Of a DNA stretch of 14,122 bases, positions 5,499-12,473 are shown in pieces. Made by a program: the position numbers and the translations under genes. Source of the DNA: Christensenella sp. UBA3798 (GTDB lineage: Bacteria > Bacillota > Clostridia > Christensenellales > CAG-1252); the NCBI GenBank assembly GCA_002368735.1, contig DFEQ01000025.1, positions 1-14,122 of the forward strand, written 5' to 3'. Positions within the stretch are counted from its first letter, which is position 1; the number at the start of each line of letters is the position of its first letter. The notes beneath the pieces are model-generated. The model was not told the DNA's origin and did not search any database. It was given only the letters and a program-made list of their open reading frames with translations.

Positions 5499-6769
5499 TA
5501 AAGATATTGGACTACAAAGAGCTCAAGGACAAAAGCGTCATCGCTTCGCCCAAACCGATAAACGACGTTTCGGAAACGGTGCGCGACATCATCGCGACCG
5601 TGCGCGAAAGGGGGGACGCGGCGCTCTATGACTACGAAGCGCGCTTTGATAAAGTCGCATTGACGAGCCTCGCCGTCAGCGCGGAGGAGATAAAGGAAGC
5701 GCTGAGTGCGGTGGAGGCGGACTTCCTCGCGGTCATCCGCAAAGCGGCGGAGAATATCCGCGAATTCCACAGTAAACAGCTCAGGCAGGGCTTTGAGATG
5801 CGTCGCGGCGAAGGCGTCGTCCTCGGGCAGCGCGTCACACCCATCGAGCGGGTGGGTCTGTACGTGCCGGGAGGCACGGCGGCATATCCTTCCACCGTCT
5901 TGATGGACGCCATCCCCGCCAAGATCGCGGGCTGCCCCAAGGTGGTGATGGTCACCCCGCCGGGGAAGGATGGCAAGGTAAACCCCGTCATCCTCGCCGC
6001 GGCAAGCGTCGCGGGCGTGGACGAGATATATAAGGTGGGAGGCGCGCAGGCCATTGCCGCACTCGCCTACGGCACCGAAACGGTCCCCAAGGTGGATAAG
6101 ATAGTCGGCCCCGGCAACGCCTTCGTCGCGGAGGCAAAGAAGCAGGTCTTCGGGATGGTATCCATCGATATGATCGCGGGCCCCAGCGAGATCCTCGTCG
6201 TCGCAGACGGGGGGAGCGACCCTCGTTTCGTCGCCGCGGATATGCTGTCGCAGGCGGAGCACGACAGGAACGCGAGCGCCGTGCTCGTCACGGACAGCCC
6301 CTCCCTAGCCAAGGGAGTCCAAGGGGCTATCGAGGCGCTTTTGGAAGGCATGGCGCGCCGGGATATCGCGCGCGCTTCCATTGATAATAACGGCAAGATA
6401 ATCGTGGTGGAGGACATTCTGCAAGGTATCGACGTCGCCAACGCCATCGCCCCCGAGCACTTGGAGCTTTGTGTGGAGGAGCCTTTCTCCTATCTATCCA
6501 AAGTAAAGCACGCGGGCAGCGTGTTCCTCGGCAGGAATTGCCCCGAGGCGATCGGCGACTACTATGCGGGCATGAACCACACCCTCCCGACCTGCGGCAC
6601 GGCGCGCTTCTCCAGCCCCTTGTCGGTGGACGACTTTATCAAGAAGACCCAATACGCCTATTACAGCGCGGACGCCCTCGCGGAGGTCGCGGAGGAGGTG
6701 GCGCTGTTTGCAAGGAAGGAAGGGCTGACCGGTCACGCGAAGAGCGCGACCATACGCTTCGAGGAGTAA
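5495..6769 (+). CDS. hisD: Histidinol dehydrogenase
   Basis: It oxidises L-histidinol to L-histidine in two NAD-dependent steps, the last reactions of the pathway, using one zinc per active site. The 424-residue length is standard. Zinc ligands expected from the enterobacterial enzyme are visible as Q253 and H256 (SQAEHDRN), D355 (GDYYAG) and H414 (GLTGHAK). The catalytic Glu-His pair is E321-H322 in APEHLEL. VGLYVPGGTAAYPS (120-133) and VGPGNAFVAEAK (204-215) are typical conserved blocks. The start overlaps the hisZG stop by 4 nt and the stop is 1 nt from the hisC ATG, which implies translational coupling. Nothing is missing or unusual. Confidence 0.98.
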   Translation: MIKILDYKELKDKSVIASPKPINDVSETVRDIIATVRERGDAALYDYEARFDKVALTSLAVSAEEIKEALSAVEADFLAVIRKAAENIREFHSKQLRQGFEMRRGEGVVLGQRVTPIERVGLYVPGGTAAYPSTVLMDAIPAKIAGCPKVVMVTPPGKDGKVNPVILAAASVAGVDEIYKVGGAQAIAALAYGTETVPKVDKIVGPGNAFVAEAKKQVFGMVSIDMIAGPSEILVVADGGSDPRFVAADMLSQAEHDRNASAVLVTDSPSLAKGVQGAIEALLEGMARRDIARASIDNNGKIIVVEDILQGIDVANAIAPEHLELCVEEPFSYLSKVKHAGSVFLGRNCPEAIGDYYAGMNHTLPTCGTARFSSPLSVDDFIKKTQYAYYSADALAEVAEEVALFARKEGLTGHAKSATIRFEE

Positions 6770-6770
6770 T

Positions 6771-7838
6771 ATGAGCAAATATATCAACGATAAGATAGCA
6801 AGTATCGAGGCGTACGTCCCGGGCGAACAGCCGAGGGACAAAAAGTACGTCAAACTCAATACCAACGAGTGCCCCTTTCCCCCTTCGCCCTATGCTATGC
6901 GGCTGGCGCGGCAGGCGGCGGGGGGCTTAAACCTCTACTCCGACCCCGAATGCGGCGCCTTGGTTTCCGTCGCGGCGGAATACTTTGGGGTAAAAAAGGA
7001 GAATGTCCTCTTCACCAACGGTTCGGATGAAGTGTTGAACTTTGCCTTTATCGCCTTCTGCGACAAGGATACCCCCGCCGTATTCCCCGATATCACCTAC
7101 GGCTTCTATCCCGTCTTTGCCGACCTGAACGGCGTTCCCTACAGGGAGATCCCGCTCAAGAGCGATCTTTCGGTGGATCCCAAGGACTACTACGCGGCGG
7201 GCGGCACGGTCTTCCTCGCCAATCCCAACGCGCCGACGGGGCGCGCCCTCTCTATCGATGAGATAGAGGGTATTGTCTTGAATAACCCGAACAACGTCGT
7301 GGTGGTGGACGAAGCCTACGTGGACTTTGGTGACGTCGAGAGCGCGCTTTCTCTGATAAACAAGTACGACAATATCCTCGTGACCCGCACCTTCTCCAAG
7401 TCGCGTTCTCTCGCGGGCGCCCGCCTCGGCATGGGCTTTGCTTCGGAAAACCTCATCGCGGCGCTCAAAAAGGTCAAGTATTCCACCAACCCCTACAACG
7501 TCAATTCCATGACGGCGGCGGCGGGCGTCGGGGCGATCCTCGACGAGGAATATTTCCGCAACAACGTGAAGGTCATCCGAGAGAACCGCGACTATCTGAC
7601 GAAAAAGCTGTCGGAATGCGGCTTTGAGGTCTATCCTTCCTCGGCGAACTTCGTCCTCGCCTCTTCAAAAGCAATTACGGGTAAGGACTACTATCTCGCC
7701 TTAAAAGAGCGTGGAGTGCTCGTCAGATATTTCGATAAGCCCCGCCTGCAATCGTGCGTGCGCATCACGGTGGGCACCAAGGAGGAGATCGACGCCTTGA
7801 TCGCGGCGACCATGGACATTCGGGAGGCAAAGAAATGA
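6771..7838 (+). CDS. hisC: Histidinol-phosphate aminotransferase
   Basis: This PLP enzyme of the class I/II aminotransferase fold converts imidazole acetol phosphate and glutamate to histidinol phosphate and 2-oxoglutarate. The 355-residue product has LNTNECPFPPSP (29-40) near the N terminus, the glycine-rich FTNGSDEVL (81-89), NPNAPTG (151-157), D180 in VVDEAYVDF as the residue contacting the PLP nitrogen, and the Schiff-base lysine K210 in RTFSKSRSLAGARLG. The conserved Arg for substrate carboxylate/phosphate binding fits RITVGT near the C terminus. It begins 1 nt after hisD and overlaps hisB by 4 nt. The operon context makes HisC more likely than a generic aromatic aminotransferase. Confidence 0.97.
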   Translation: MSKYINDKIASIEAYVPGEQPRDKKYVKLNTNECPFPPSPYAMRLARQAAGGLNLYSDPECGALVSVAAEYFGVKKENVLFTNGSDEVLNFAFIAFCDKDTPAVFPDITYGFYPVFADLNGVPYREIPLKSDLSVDPKDYYAAGGTVFLANPNAPTGRALSIDEIEGIVLNNPNNVVVVDEAYVDFGDVESALSLINKYDNILVTRTFSKSRSLAGARLGMGFASENLIAALKKVKYSTNPYNVNSMTAAAGVGAILDEEYFRNNVKVIRENRDYLTKKLSECGFEVYPSSANFVLASSKAITGKDYYLALKERGVLVRYFDKPRLQSCVRITVGTKEEIDALIAATMDIREAKK

Positions 7839-8422
7839 GAAAAGCCGAGATAAAGAGAAAGACTAAGGAGACCGACATCGCCTTGAAACTCGACCTCGAC
7901 GGGTCGGGGAAAAGCGTTATCAACACGGGCTGCGGCTTTTTGGATCACATGTTGACCCTCTTTGCCGCGCACGGCAAGTTCGATCTCACGGTCACCTGCG
8001 TGGGGGACACCTATGTGGACTATCACCACACGACGGAGGATATCGGCATCGCGCTCGGCGAAGCCTTTTCTCTAGCCCTCGGCGACAAGAAGGGGATTAC
8101 TCGCTACGGTGACGAGATCCTCGCGATGGACGAGGCGGTCGTTCTCTCCTCGGTGGACCTCTCGGGCAGGGCGTACCTCGGTTGGTTCGTTACGATCCCG
8201 ACCGAGAAGGTCGGGGACTTCGATACCGAGCTCGTGGAGGAGTTTTGGTACGGCTTCGTCAGAAAAGCCGCCTGCGCTCTGCACGTCAGGCTGCTGTCGG
8301 GGCGCAATTCGCACCATATCATCGAGGGCGTTTTTAAGTCGGTCGCGCGCAGCCTTCGCGCCGCGGTATCGGTGGATGAAAGGTTCGCGGGGGAGATCCC
8401 CTCGACAAAAGGAGTGCTGTGA
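7835..8422 (+). CDS. hisB: Imidazoleglycerol-phosphate dehydratase
   Basis: It dehydrates imidazole glycerol phosphate to imidazole acetol phosphate with a di-manganese centre. The 195-residue monofunctional form lacks the phosphatase domain of enterobacterial HisB; that activity is supplied by the PHP gene at the operon end. Metal-binding blocks are clear: GFLDHML (34-40), DYHHTTEDIGIALGEA (62-77), the RNSHHIIEGVFK motif (157-168) and the C-terminal STKGVL. The ATG at 7835 is chosen because it overlaps the hisC stop as ATGA and matches the family N terminus (MRKAEIKRKTKET). A longer in-frame upstream start would intrude far into hisC. Confidence 0.97.
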   Translation: MRKAEIKRKTKETDIALKLDLDGSGKSVINTGCGFLDHMLTLFAAHGKFDLTVTCVGDTYVDYHHTTEDIGIALGEAFSLALGDKKGITRYGDEILAMDEAVVLSSVDLSGRAYLGWFVTIPTEKVGDFDTELVEEFWYGFVRKAACALHVRLLSGRNSHHIIEGVFKSVARSLRAAVSVDERFAGEIPSTKGVL

Positions 8423-9042
8423 TGACGGTCATCGTGGACTACGGCGTGGGAAACCTCTTTTCCCTTCGCTCCTCTCTTGCGGTCATCGGCGAGCAGTCGG
8501 TCATTTCGTCGGATAAAAAGGTCATCGAGGGGGCGGATAGGATCATCCTGCCCGGCGTGGGCGCCTTCCGTGACGCGATGGAGAAACTCGTCGGTTCGGG
8601 TCTTGTGGAGAGTATCCGCAAGGCGGCGGCAAAGGGTACGCCCCTTCTCGGGATATGCCTCGGGATGCAGCTGTTATTTGACAAAAGCTACGAATACGGC
8701 GAGCACGTTGGGCTTGGGTTTATTAAAGGGGTCGTCGCCCCCATCCCCGTGATGGGCGGCGTCAAGATCCCGCATATGGGATGGAATTCTCTCTCCTTCG
8801 GAGAGAGCAAGCACACCCTTTTCCGCTATCTTACGGAGGGGGACTACGTGTATTTCGTGCATTCCTACGCGGCTGTGAACTGCGACGAAAACGTCATCGC
8901 AACGACCGAATACGGTTCTCCCGTTACGGCGGCAGTCGCGAAAGGGAATATCCTCGGCTGCCAGTTCCACCCCGAAAAGAGCGGCGAAGTCGGGCTCAAA
9001 ATACTAAGGGCGTTTTGCGAGCTCAAGGAGGGCGAGCTATGA
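8422..9042 (+). CDS. hisH: Imidazole glycerol phosphate synthase, glutamine amidotransferase subunit
   Basis: This class I glutaminase supplies ammonia through a channel to HisF. The 206-residue protein shows the catalytic triad as C79 (GICLGMQ), H183 and E185 (QFHPEKS), and the oxyanion-region motif PGVGAF at 44-49. The start is taken as the ATG at 8422, which overlaps the hisB stop by one base (TGATG) and has GGAG 7 nt upstream. A GTG one codon earlier (8419) is possible but badly spaced. The stop overlaps hisA by 4 nt. With HisF it forms the enzyme that yields imidazole glycerol phosphate and releases AICAR. Confidence 0.97.
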   Translation: MTVIVDYGVGNLFSLRSSLAVIGEQSVISSDKKVIEGADRIILPGVGAFRDAMEKLVGSGLVESIRKAAAKGTPLLGICLGMQLLFDKSYEYGEHVGLGFIKGVVAPIPVMGGVKIPHMGWNSLSFGESKHTLFRYLTEGDYVYFVHSYAAVNCDENVIATTEYGSPVTAAVAKGNILGCQFHPEKSGEVGLKILRAFCELKEGEL

Positions 9043-9752
9043 TAATATTCCCCGCGATAGACATCATTAACGGCGAGGCGGTGCGCCTCTATAAGGGCGA
9101 TTTCAATAAGAAGACCGTCTATTCCTCCGACCCCCTCTCGGTGGCGAAAGACTTCAAGGCAAAGGGCGCGACGCACATCCACCTCGTGGACCTCGACGGC
9201 GCGAAGAAGGGGGAATTCTGCAATTTCGACCTCGTGTGCCGAATAAAGGCGGAAACGGGGCTCTTCGTGGAAGTGGGGGGCGGCATCCGCGACAGGAAGG
9301 CGATAGACGCCTATCTCGCGCGCGGCATCGACCGCGTGATCCTCGGCACGGCGGCGGTCCTAGACCCCGAACTCATCCCTTCGCTCCCCCTTGAAACGCT
9401 GCAAAAAGTGGCGGTGGGGGTGGACGTATTGAACGGCTACGTCGCCATCAAGGGCTGGCTTGAAAGGTCGGAACAGACCCTCTTCGACTTCTGCGACAAA
9501 ATGGAAAAAGCGGGCGTAGGCACAGTCATTTGCACCGATATCGGCAAGGACGGCGCGATGAAGGGTGCCAGCCTTGAAATGTACCGCGAACTCTCCGCGC
9601 GCACAAATATGAATATCACGGCGTCGGGCGGCGTGTCCTCCATCGAGGACGTCAGGAGCCTTCGCGATGAGGGACTGTACGGCGCCATCATCGGCAAGGC
9701 GTACTACGAGGGCGCCATCGACCTTATGCGGGCGATAGAGGTGGCGAAATGA
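9039..9752 (+). CDS. hisA: ProFAR isomerase (phosphoribosylformimino-AICAR-P isomerase)
   Basis: It performs the Amadori rearrangement of ProFAR to PRFAR, the substrate of HisF. The 237-residue (beta/alpha)8 barrel shows catalytic D8 in FPAIDIINGEAVRL and a second acid D129 in VGVDVLNG, with the phosphate-binding segments VEVGGGIRD (78-86) and ITASGGVSS. TDIGKDGAMKG (166-176) is the conserved strand-6 region. The ATG at 9039 overlaps the hisH stop as ATGA. Longer in-frame starts would run inside hisH. It overlaps hisF by 4 nt. No sign of the TrpF-fused or PriA-type dual-specificity form was noted. Confidence 0.96.
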   Translation: MIIFPAIDIINGEAVRLYKGDFNKKTVYSSDPLSVAKDFKAKGATHIHLVDLDGAKKGEFCNFDLVCRIKAETGLFVEVGGGIRDRKAIDAYLARGIDRVILGTAAVLDPELIPSLPLETLQKVAVGVDVLNGYVAIKGWLERSEQTLFDFCDKMEKAGVGTVICTDIGKDGAMKGASLEMYRELSARTNMNITASGGVSSIEDVRSLRDEGLYGAIIGKAYYEGAIDLMRAIEVAK

Positions 9753-10516
9753 TAACCAAGAGGATCATCCCCTGCCTGGACGTCAGGAACGGGCAGGTCG
9801 TCAAAGGAACGAATTTCGTGGGGCTCAGGGAGATAGCCTCCCCCGTCGAGCTTGCCAAGGAATACAGCGCGTGCGGCGCGGACGAACTGGTCTTTTACGA
9901 CATCACGGCGTCCTCGGACGGGCGCGATCTATTCACCGACGTACTCACCGAAACGGCGAAAAACGTCTTTATCCCGCTGACCGTCGGGGGCGGCATCCGC
10001 TCTCTTCGGGATTTCGACCGCGTCCTAAAGTGCGGCGCGGATAAGGTCAGCGTCAATTCGGGCGCCATCGCCGACCCCACCTTGATCGCGCGCGCGGCGA
10101 AGGTGTACGGCGACCAATGCGTGGTTTTGTCTGTGGACGTCAAGCGGGTAAACGGCGTCTTCCGCGTGTTTGCCAAGGGCGGCAGGGAGGATACGGGCTT
10201 AGACGCTCTCGACTGGATCAAGAAGGGCATCGACGAGGGCGCGGGCGAGATCGTGCTCAATTCCATCGATACCGACGGCGTCAAGAAAGGCTTTGACCTC
10301 GAGATGCTCGCCGCGGTGACCGCCTTTTCCACCGTTCCCGTCATCGCGTCGGGGGGCGCGGGATGCATCGAGGACTTTATCACCCTCTTCAAGACCTTGC
10401 CGAAAGTGGACGCGGGGCTCGCCGCATCGATATTCCACTTCGGAGAAGTGTCCATTGCGGACTTAAAGAAAGAAATGAGAAAGAACGCTATCCCCGCAAG
10501 GATAGTAAAGGAGTAA
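9749..10516 (+). CDS. hisF: Imidazole glycerol phosphate synthase, cyclase subunit
   Basis: This is the barrel partner of HisH. It converts PRFAR plus ammonia to imidazole glycerol phosphate and AICAR. The 255-residue protein opens with the family signature KRIIPCLDVRNGQVVKG containing D11, and the second catalytic acid is D130 in VVLSVDVKR. LTVGGGIRS (77-85), NSIDTDGVKKG and VIASGGAG are further family blocks at phosphate-binding loops. The start overlaps the hisA stop by 4 nt and the TAA is 2 nt before hisIE. The AICAR it releases is the substrate of the AICAR transformylase encoded at 452-1636. Confidence 0.97.
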   Translation: MITKRIIPCLDVRNGQVVKGTNFVGLREIASPVELAKEYSACGADELVFYDITASSDGRDLFTDVLTETAKNVFIPLTVGGGIRSLRDFDRVLKCGADKVSVNSGAIADPTLIARAAKVYGDQCVVLSVDVKRVNGVFRVFAKGGREDTGLDALDWIKKGIDEGAGEIVLNSIDTDGVKKGFDLEMLAAVTAFSTVPVIASGGAGCIEDFITLFKTLPKVDAGLAASIFHFGEVSIADLKKEMRKNAIPARIVKE

Positions 10517-10518
10517 TT

Positions 10519-11163
10519 ATGGAGATAAAAGATTTGAAGTTTGACGAGAAAGGGCTCATTCCCGCCATCGTTGTGGACGCCGTCACCAAGCGCGTCTTGA
10601 CCCTCGCCTATATGAACGAGGAGAGCCTCCGTATCACGATGGAGAAGGAGCTGACCTGCTTTTGGTCGCGCTCTCGGCAGGAGCTGTGGCTGAAAGGGGA
10701 AACGAGCGGCAATTATCAGCACGTCGTGTCCATCACGGCGGACTGCGACAAGGACGCCCTCGTCGTCATGGTGGAGCCCGACGGTCCCGCCTGTCATACG
10801 GGGGAAGTGAGCTGCTTCCACAACCCCTTCTTTGAGAGCAAGGAGCGTCACGAATTCTCCTACGAAGCTCTGATGGAGCTCATCGCGGGGCGCAAAACCG
10901 AGAAGAAGGAGGGTTCCTACACCACCTACCTCTTCGAGAAGGGCAGGGATAAGATCTTGAAGAAGGTGGGCGAGGAAGCCACCGAGGTCATCATCGCGGG
11001 CAAGGCGGATGACAAGAAGGAGACCATCTACGAGATCTCCGATCTACTGTATCATCTGATGGTCCTGATGATCGACATGGGTATCTCGCAGGAGGAGATC
11101 TTCCGCGAGCTTGCCTCCCGCCACGTCATCGATAAAAAAGTAAAGCAGGAGAAGATGGTCTGA
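10519..11163 (+). CDS. hisIE: Bifunctional phosphoribosyl-AMP cyclohydrolase / phosphoribosyl-ATP pyrophosphatase
   Basis: It carries out steps two and three of the pathway: hydrolysis of phosphoribosyl-ATP to phosphoribosyl-AMP, then opening of the purine ring. The 214-residue fusion is of normal size. The N-terminal cyclohydrolase domain (about 1-107) has LAYMNEESL, FWSRSRQELWLKGETSGN (48-65), the magnesium-site run D75-C76-D77 and zinc cysteines C76, C92 and C99. The C-terminal pyrophosphatase domain (about 113-205) is MazG-like, with KKVGEEATEVIIA (148-160) and YEISDLLYHL (171-180). The ATG at 10519 follows the hisF TAA by 2 nt with AAAGGAG overlapping the hisF end. Longer in-frame starts overlap hisF. 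Confidence 0.97.
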   Translation: MEIKDLKFDEKGLIPAIVVDAVTKRVLTLAYMNEESLRITMEKELTCFWSRSRQELWLKGETSGNYQHVVSITADCDKDALVVMVEPDGPACHTGEVSCFHNPFFESKERHEFSYEALMELIAGRKTEKKEGSYTTYLFEKGRDKILKKVGEEATEVIIAGKADDKKETIYEISDLLYHLMVLMIDMGISQEEIFRELASRHVIDKKVKQEKMV

Positions 11164-11912
11164 TGCGCGACTTACATACGCACACCGTTTACAGCGACGG
11201 CAAGGCGTCTCCCGAGGAGATGGTGCGCGCCGCCATCGATATGGGGCTCGAGGAGATCGGCATTTCCGACCACTCGTATACCTTTTTTGACGAGAGCTAT
11301 TGCATCAAAAAGGATATGATAGAGTCGTACAAGCGGGAGATCGCGGCGCTCAAAGAGAAGTACCGGGATGACATCTCCGTTCTCTGCGGGGTGGAGCAGG
11401 ACGCCTATTCTACCGAGAGCACCGAGGGCTACGACTACGTTATCGGCTCGGCGCACTATTTAAAGGTGGGGGAAAAGTATTATCCGCTCGACTGCGCAAG
11501 AGGGGACTTTATCGCCCTTGCGGAGGGGGTTTTCGGCGGGGACTACTATGCCCTTGCGGAGCAGTATTTCTCCCTTGTGAGTGCCTACGCGGAGCGCGCG
11601 GACGTAAGCATCATCGGGCACTTTGACCTTGTGACCAAGTACAACGAAGGCGGCGTGCTTTTCGATGAAAGCGACCCTCGCTACCTCGCGGCGGCAAAGA
11701 GGACGATAGACAAGCTCATCGCGGCGGGCAAGACCTTCGAAGTCAACACAGGCGCCATCGCGCGAAAGTATCGCACCGCACCCTATCCCGCGCCCACACT
11801 CCTATCCTACATCCGCGAGAAGGGGGGCAAACTGCTGCTCGCCAGCGACGCCCACTCCCCGCAAAACATCGCCTTTGCCTTTGACGTCTTCGCGGATAAG
11901 ATCGGACGCTGA
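11163..11912 (+). CDS. hisK: Histidinol-phosphatase, PHP family
   Basis: It hydrolyses histidinol phosphate to histidinol, the step missing from the monofunctional HisB. The 249-residue protein belongs to the PHP metallophosphoesterase superfamily. Trinuclear metal-site residues are visible: H5 and H7 (DLHTHTVYSDG), D36 and H37 (ISDHSY), E78 (GVEQD), H98 (GSAHYL), H153 (IGHFD), and D229 with H231 (ASDAHSP). It overlaps hisIE by one base (TGATG). The C terminus is short, and the last three codons lie inside the 5' arm of the operon terminator. PHP proteins include other phosphatases, so substrate assignment rests on operon position and the need for this step. Confidence 0.93.
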   Translation: MRDLHTHTVYSDGKASPEEMVRAAIDMGLEEIGISDHSYTFFDESYCIKKDMIESYKREIAALKEKYRDDISVLCGVEQDAYSTESTEGYDYVIGSAHYLKVGEKYYPLDCARGDFIALAEGVFGGDYYALAEQYFSLVSAYAERADVSIIGHFDLVTKYNEGGVLFDESDPRYLAAAKRTIDKLIAAGKTFEVNTGAIARKYRTAPYPAPTLLSYIREKGGKLLLASDAHSPQNIAFAFDVFADKIGR

Positions 11913-11926
11913 GCGTCCGATTTTTT
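11901..11926 (+). terminator. Histidine operon terminator, stop codon in the loop
   Basis: ATCGGACGC (11901-11909) and GCGTCCGAT (11913-11921) form a perfect 9-bp stem followed by TTTTT. The 3-nt loop is the TGA stop codon of the phosphatase gene, so the 5' arm is coding. Confidence 0.93.
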
Positions 11927-11950
11927 AATGAGGAACGAGAAACTTTGTTC

Positions 11951-11974
11951 AATGCGGAATGCGGAATCATGCGG
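11951..11974. repeat. AATGCGG short repeat, right copy
   Basis: Two tandem AATGCGG units (11951-11964) and the variant AATCATGCGG echo the tract at 3298-3326. They lie just after the histidine operon terminator. Confidence 0.65.
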
Positions 11975-11985
11975 CGAGTGCCGCA

Positions 11986-12116
11986 GTGAAATTCGCCACA
12001 ACACCCAAAAGAGCTTATAATTCTTTGCGGACCTCGGCGCGGCGAGTGATATTCCGCTTTGCGGAGTGATATTTTCGGCTTTGCCGAAAGTGAGATTTCT
12101 CGCTAGAAGCGAGAAG
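11986..12116 (+). repeat. GTGANATT-linked hairpin array
   Basis: GTGAAATT (11986), GTGATATT (12046), GTGATATT (12066) and GTGAGATT (12090) each lead into a segment that, in the last three, is a small palindrome: CCGC-TTT-GCGG, TTTCGGC-TTT-GCCGAAA and TTCTCGC-TAGAA-GCGAGAA. The linker resembles the reverse complement of AACTTCAC (GTGAAGTT), so this may be the same family in the opposite orientation. Confidence 0.65.
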
Positions 12117-12139
12117 AAAAGGGTCGCCATGCCGCAACA

Positions 12140-12169
12140 CCCCAAAAAGTCTATTCGACTTTTCGGGGG
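12140..12169. repeat. ACACCCC-containing long hairpin
   Basis: CCCCAAAAAGTC (12140-12151) pairs with GACTTTTCGGGG (12157-12168) with one A-C mismatch and a 5-nt loop. The preceding GCCGCAACACCCC resembles GCCACAACACCC near 11992 and the complement of 409-424. It has no T tail on the plus strand and follows no gene, so a terminator role is doubtful. Confidence 0.55.
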
Positions 12170-12237
12170 ACCCCAACGCGGCTTCCCGCTCCGAACAAAT
12201 TTGCTCCGCAGGGCACCGAAACGCCGGCTCTGTCGTC

Positions 12238-12385
12238 AATTCACGCGCGATAGCTTAGTTCACGCCGCTATTGCGGCAATTCAACATTCATCCTTAACTG
12301 CGAACGTAGTGAGCAACTTCACTATTCGCGGCAAGCGAATAACTTCACTGACGAAGGCAACTTCACTTGCGTTAGCAAACTTCAC
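12238..12385. repeat. AACTTCAC-linked hairpin array, right copy
   Basis: AATTCAC and AGTTCAC units (from 12238), with GCCGC-TATT-GCGGC, lead to ATCCTTAACTGC (12290-12301), identical to the left array. Four AACTTCAC copies follow at 12315, 12341, 12359 and 12378. Spacers include ATTCGC-GGCAA-GCGAAT and TTGC-GTTA-GCAA. The first spacer begins TAT and ends GCGAAT in both arrays, so the two are related beyond the linker. Confidence 0.75.
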
Positions 12386-12412
12386 TACTTGCAAATCAAC
12401 GTCGAAAGTGTA

Positions 12413-12441
12413 TTGTCTTAGGTCTCAATATTTGTTATAAT
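12413..12441 (+). promoter_or_regulatory. Promoter of the phosphoglucomutase gene
   Basis: TTGTCT (12413-12418) and a perfect TATAAT (12436-12441) are separated by 17 nt. The predicted leader is short, about 25 nt, with GGAGG at 12458-12462. Confidence 0.85.
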
Positions 12442-12473
12442 AATTATAAGATTGTTCGGAGGTTTTTTCGACT

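Noticed and set aside
8419..8421. GTG as the hisH start
   Set aside because: It lies only 4 nt after GGAG, whereas the ATG at 8422 is at 7 nt and matches the family N terminus.
12066..12440. 124-codon open frame over the right repeat region
   Set aside because: It spans hairpin arrays and the phosphoglucomutase promoter, and its composition reflects the repeats.
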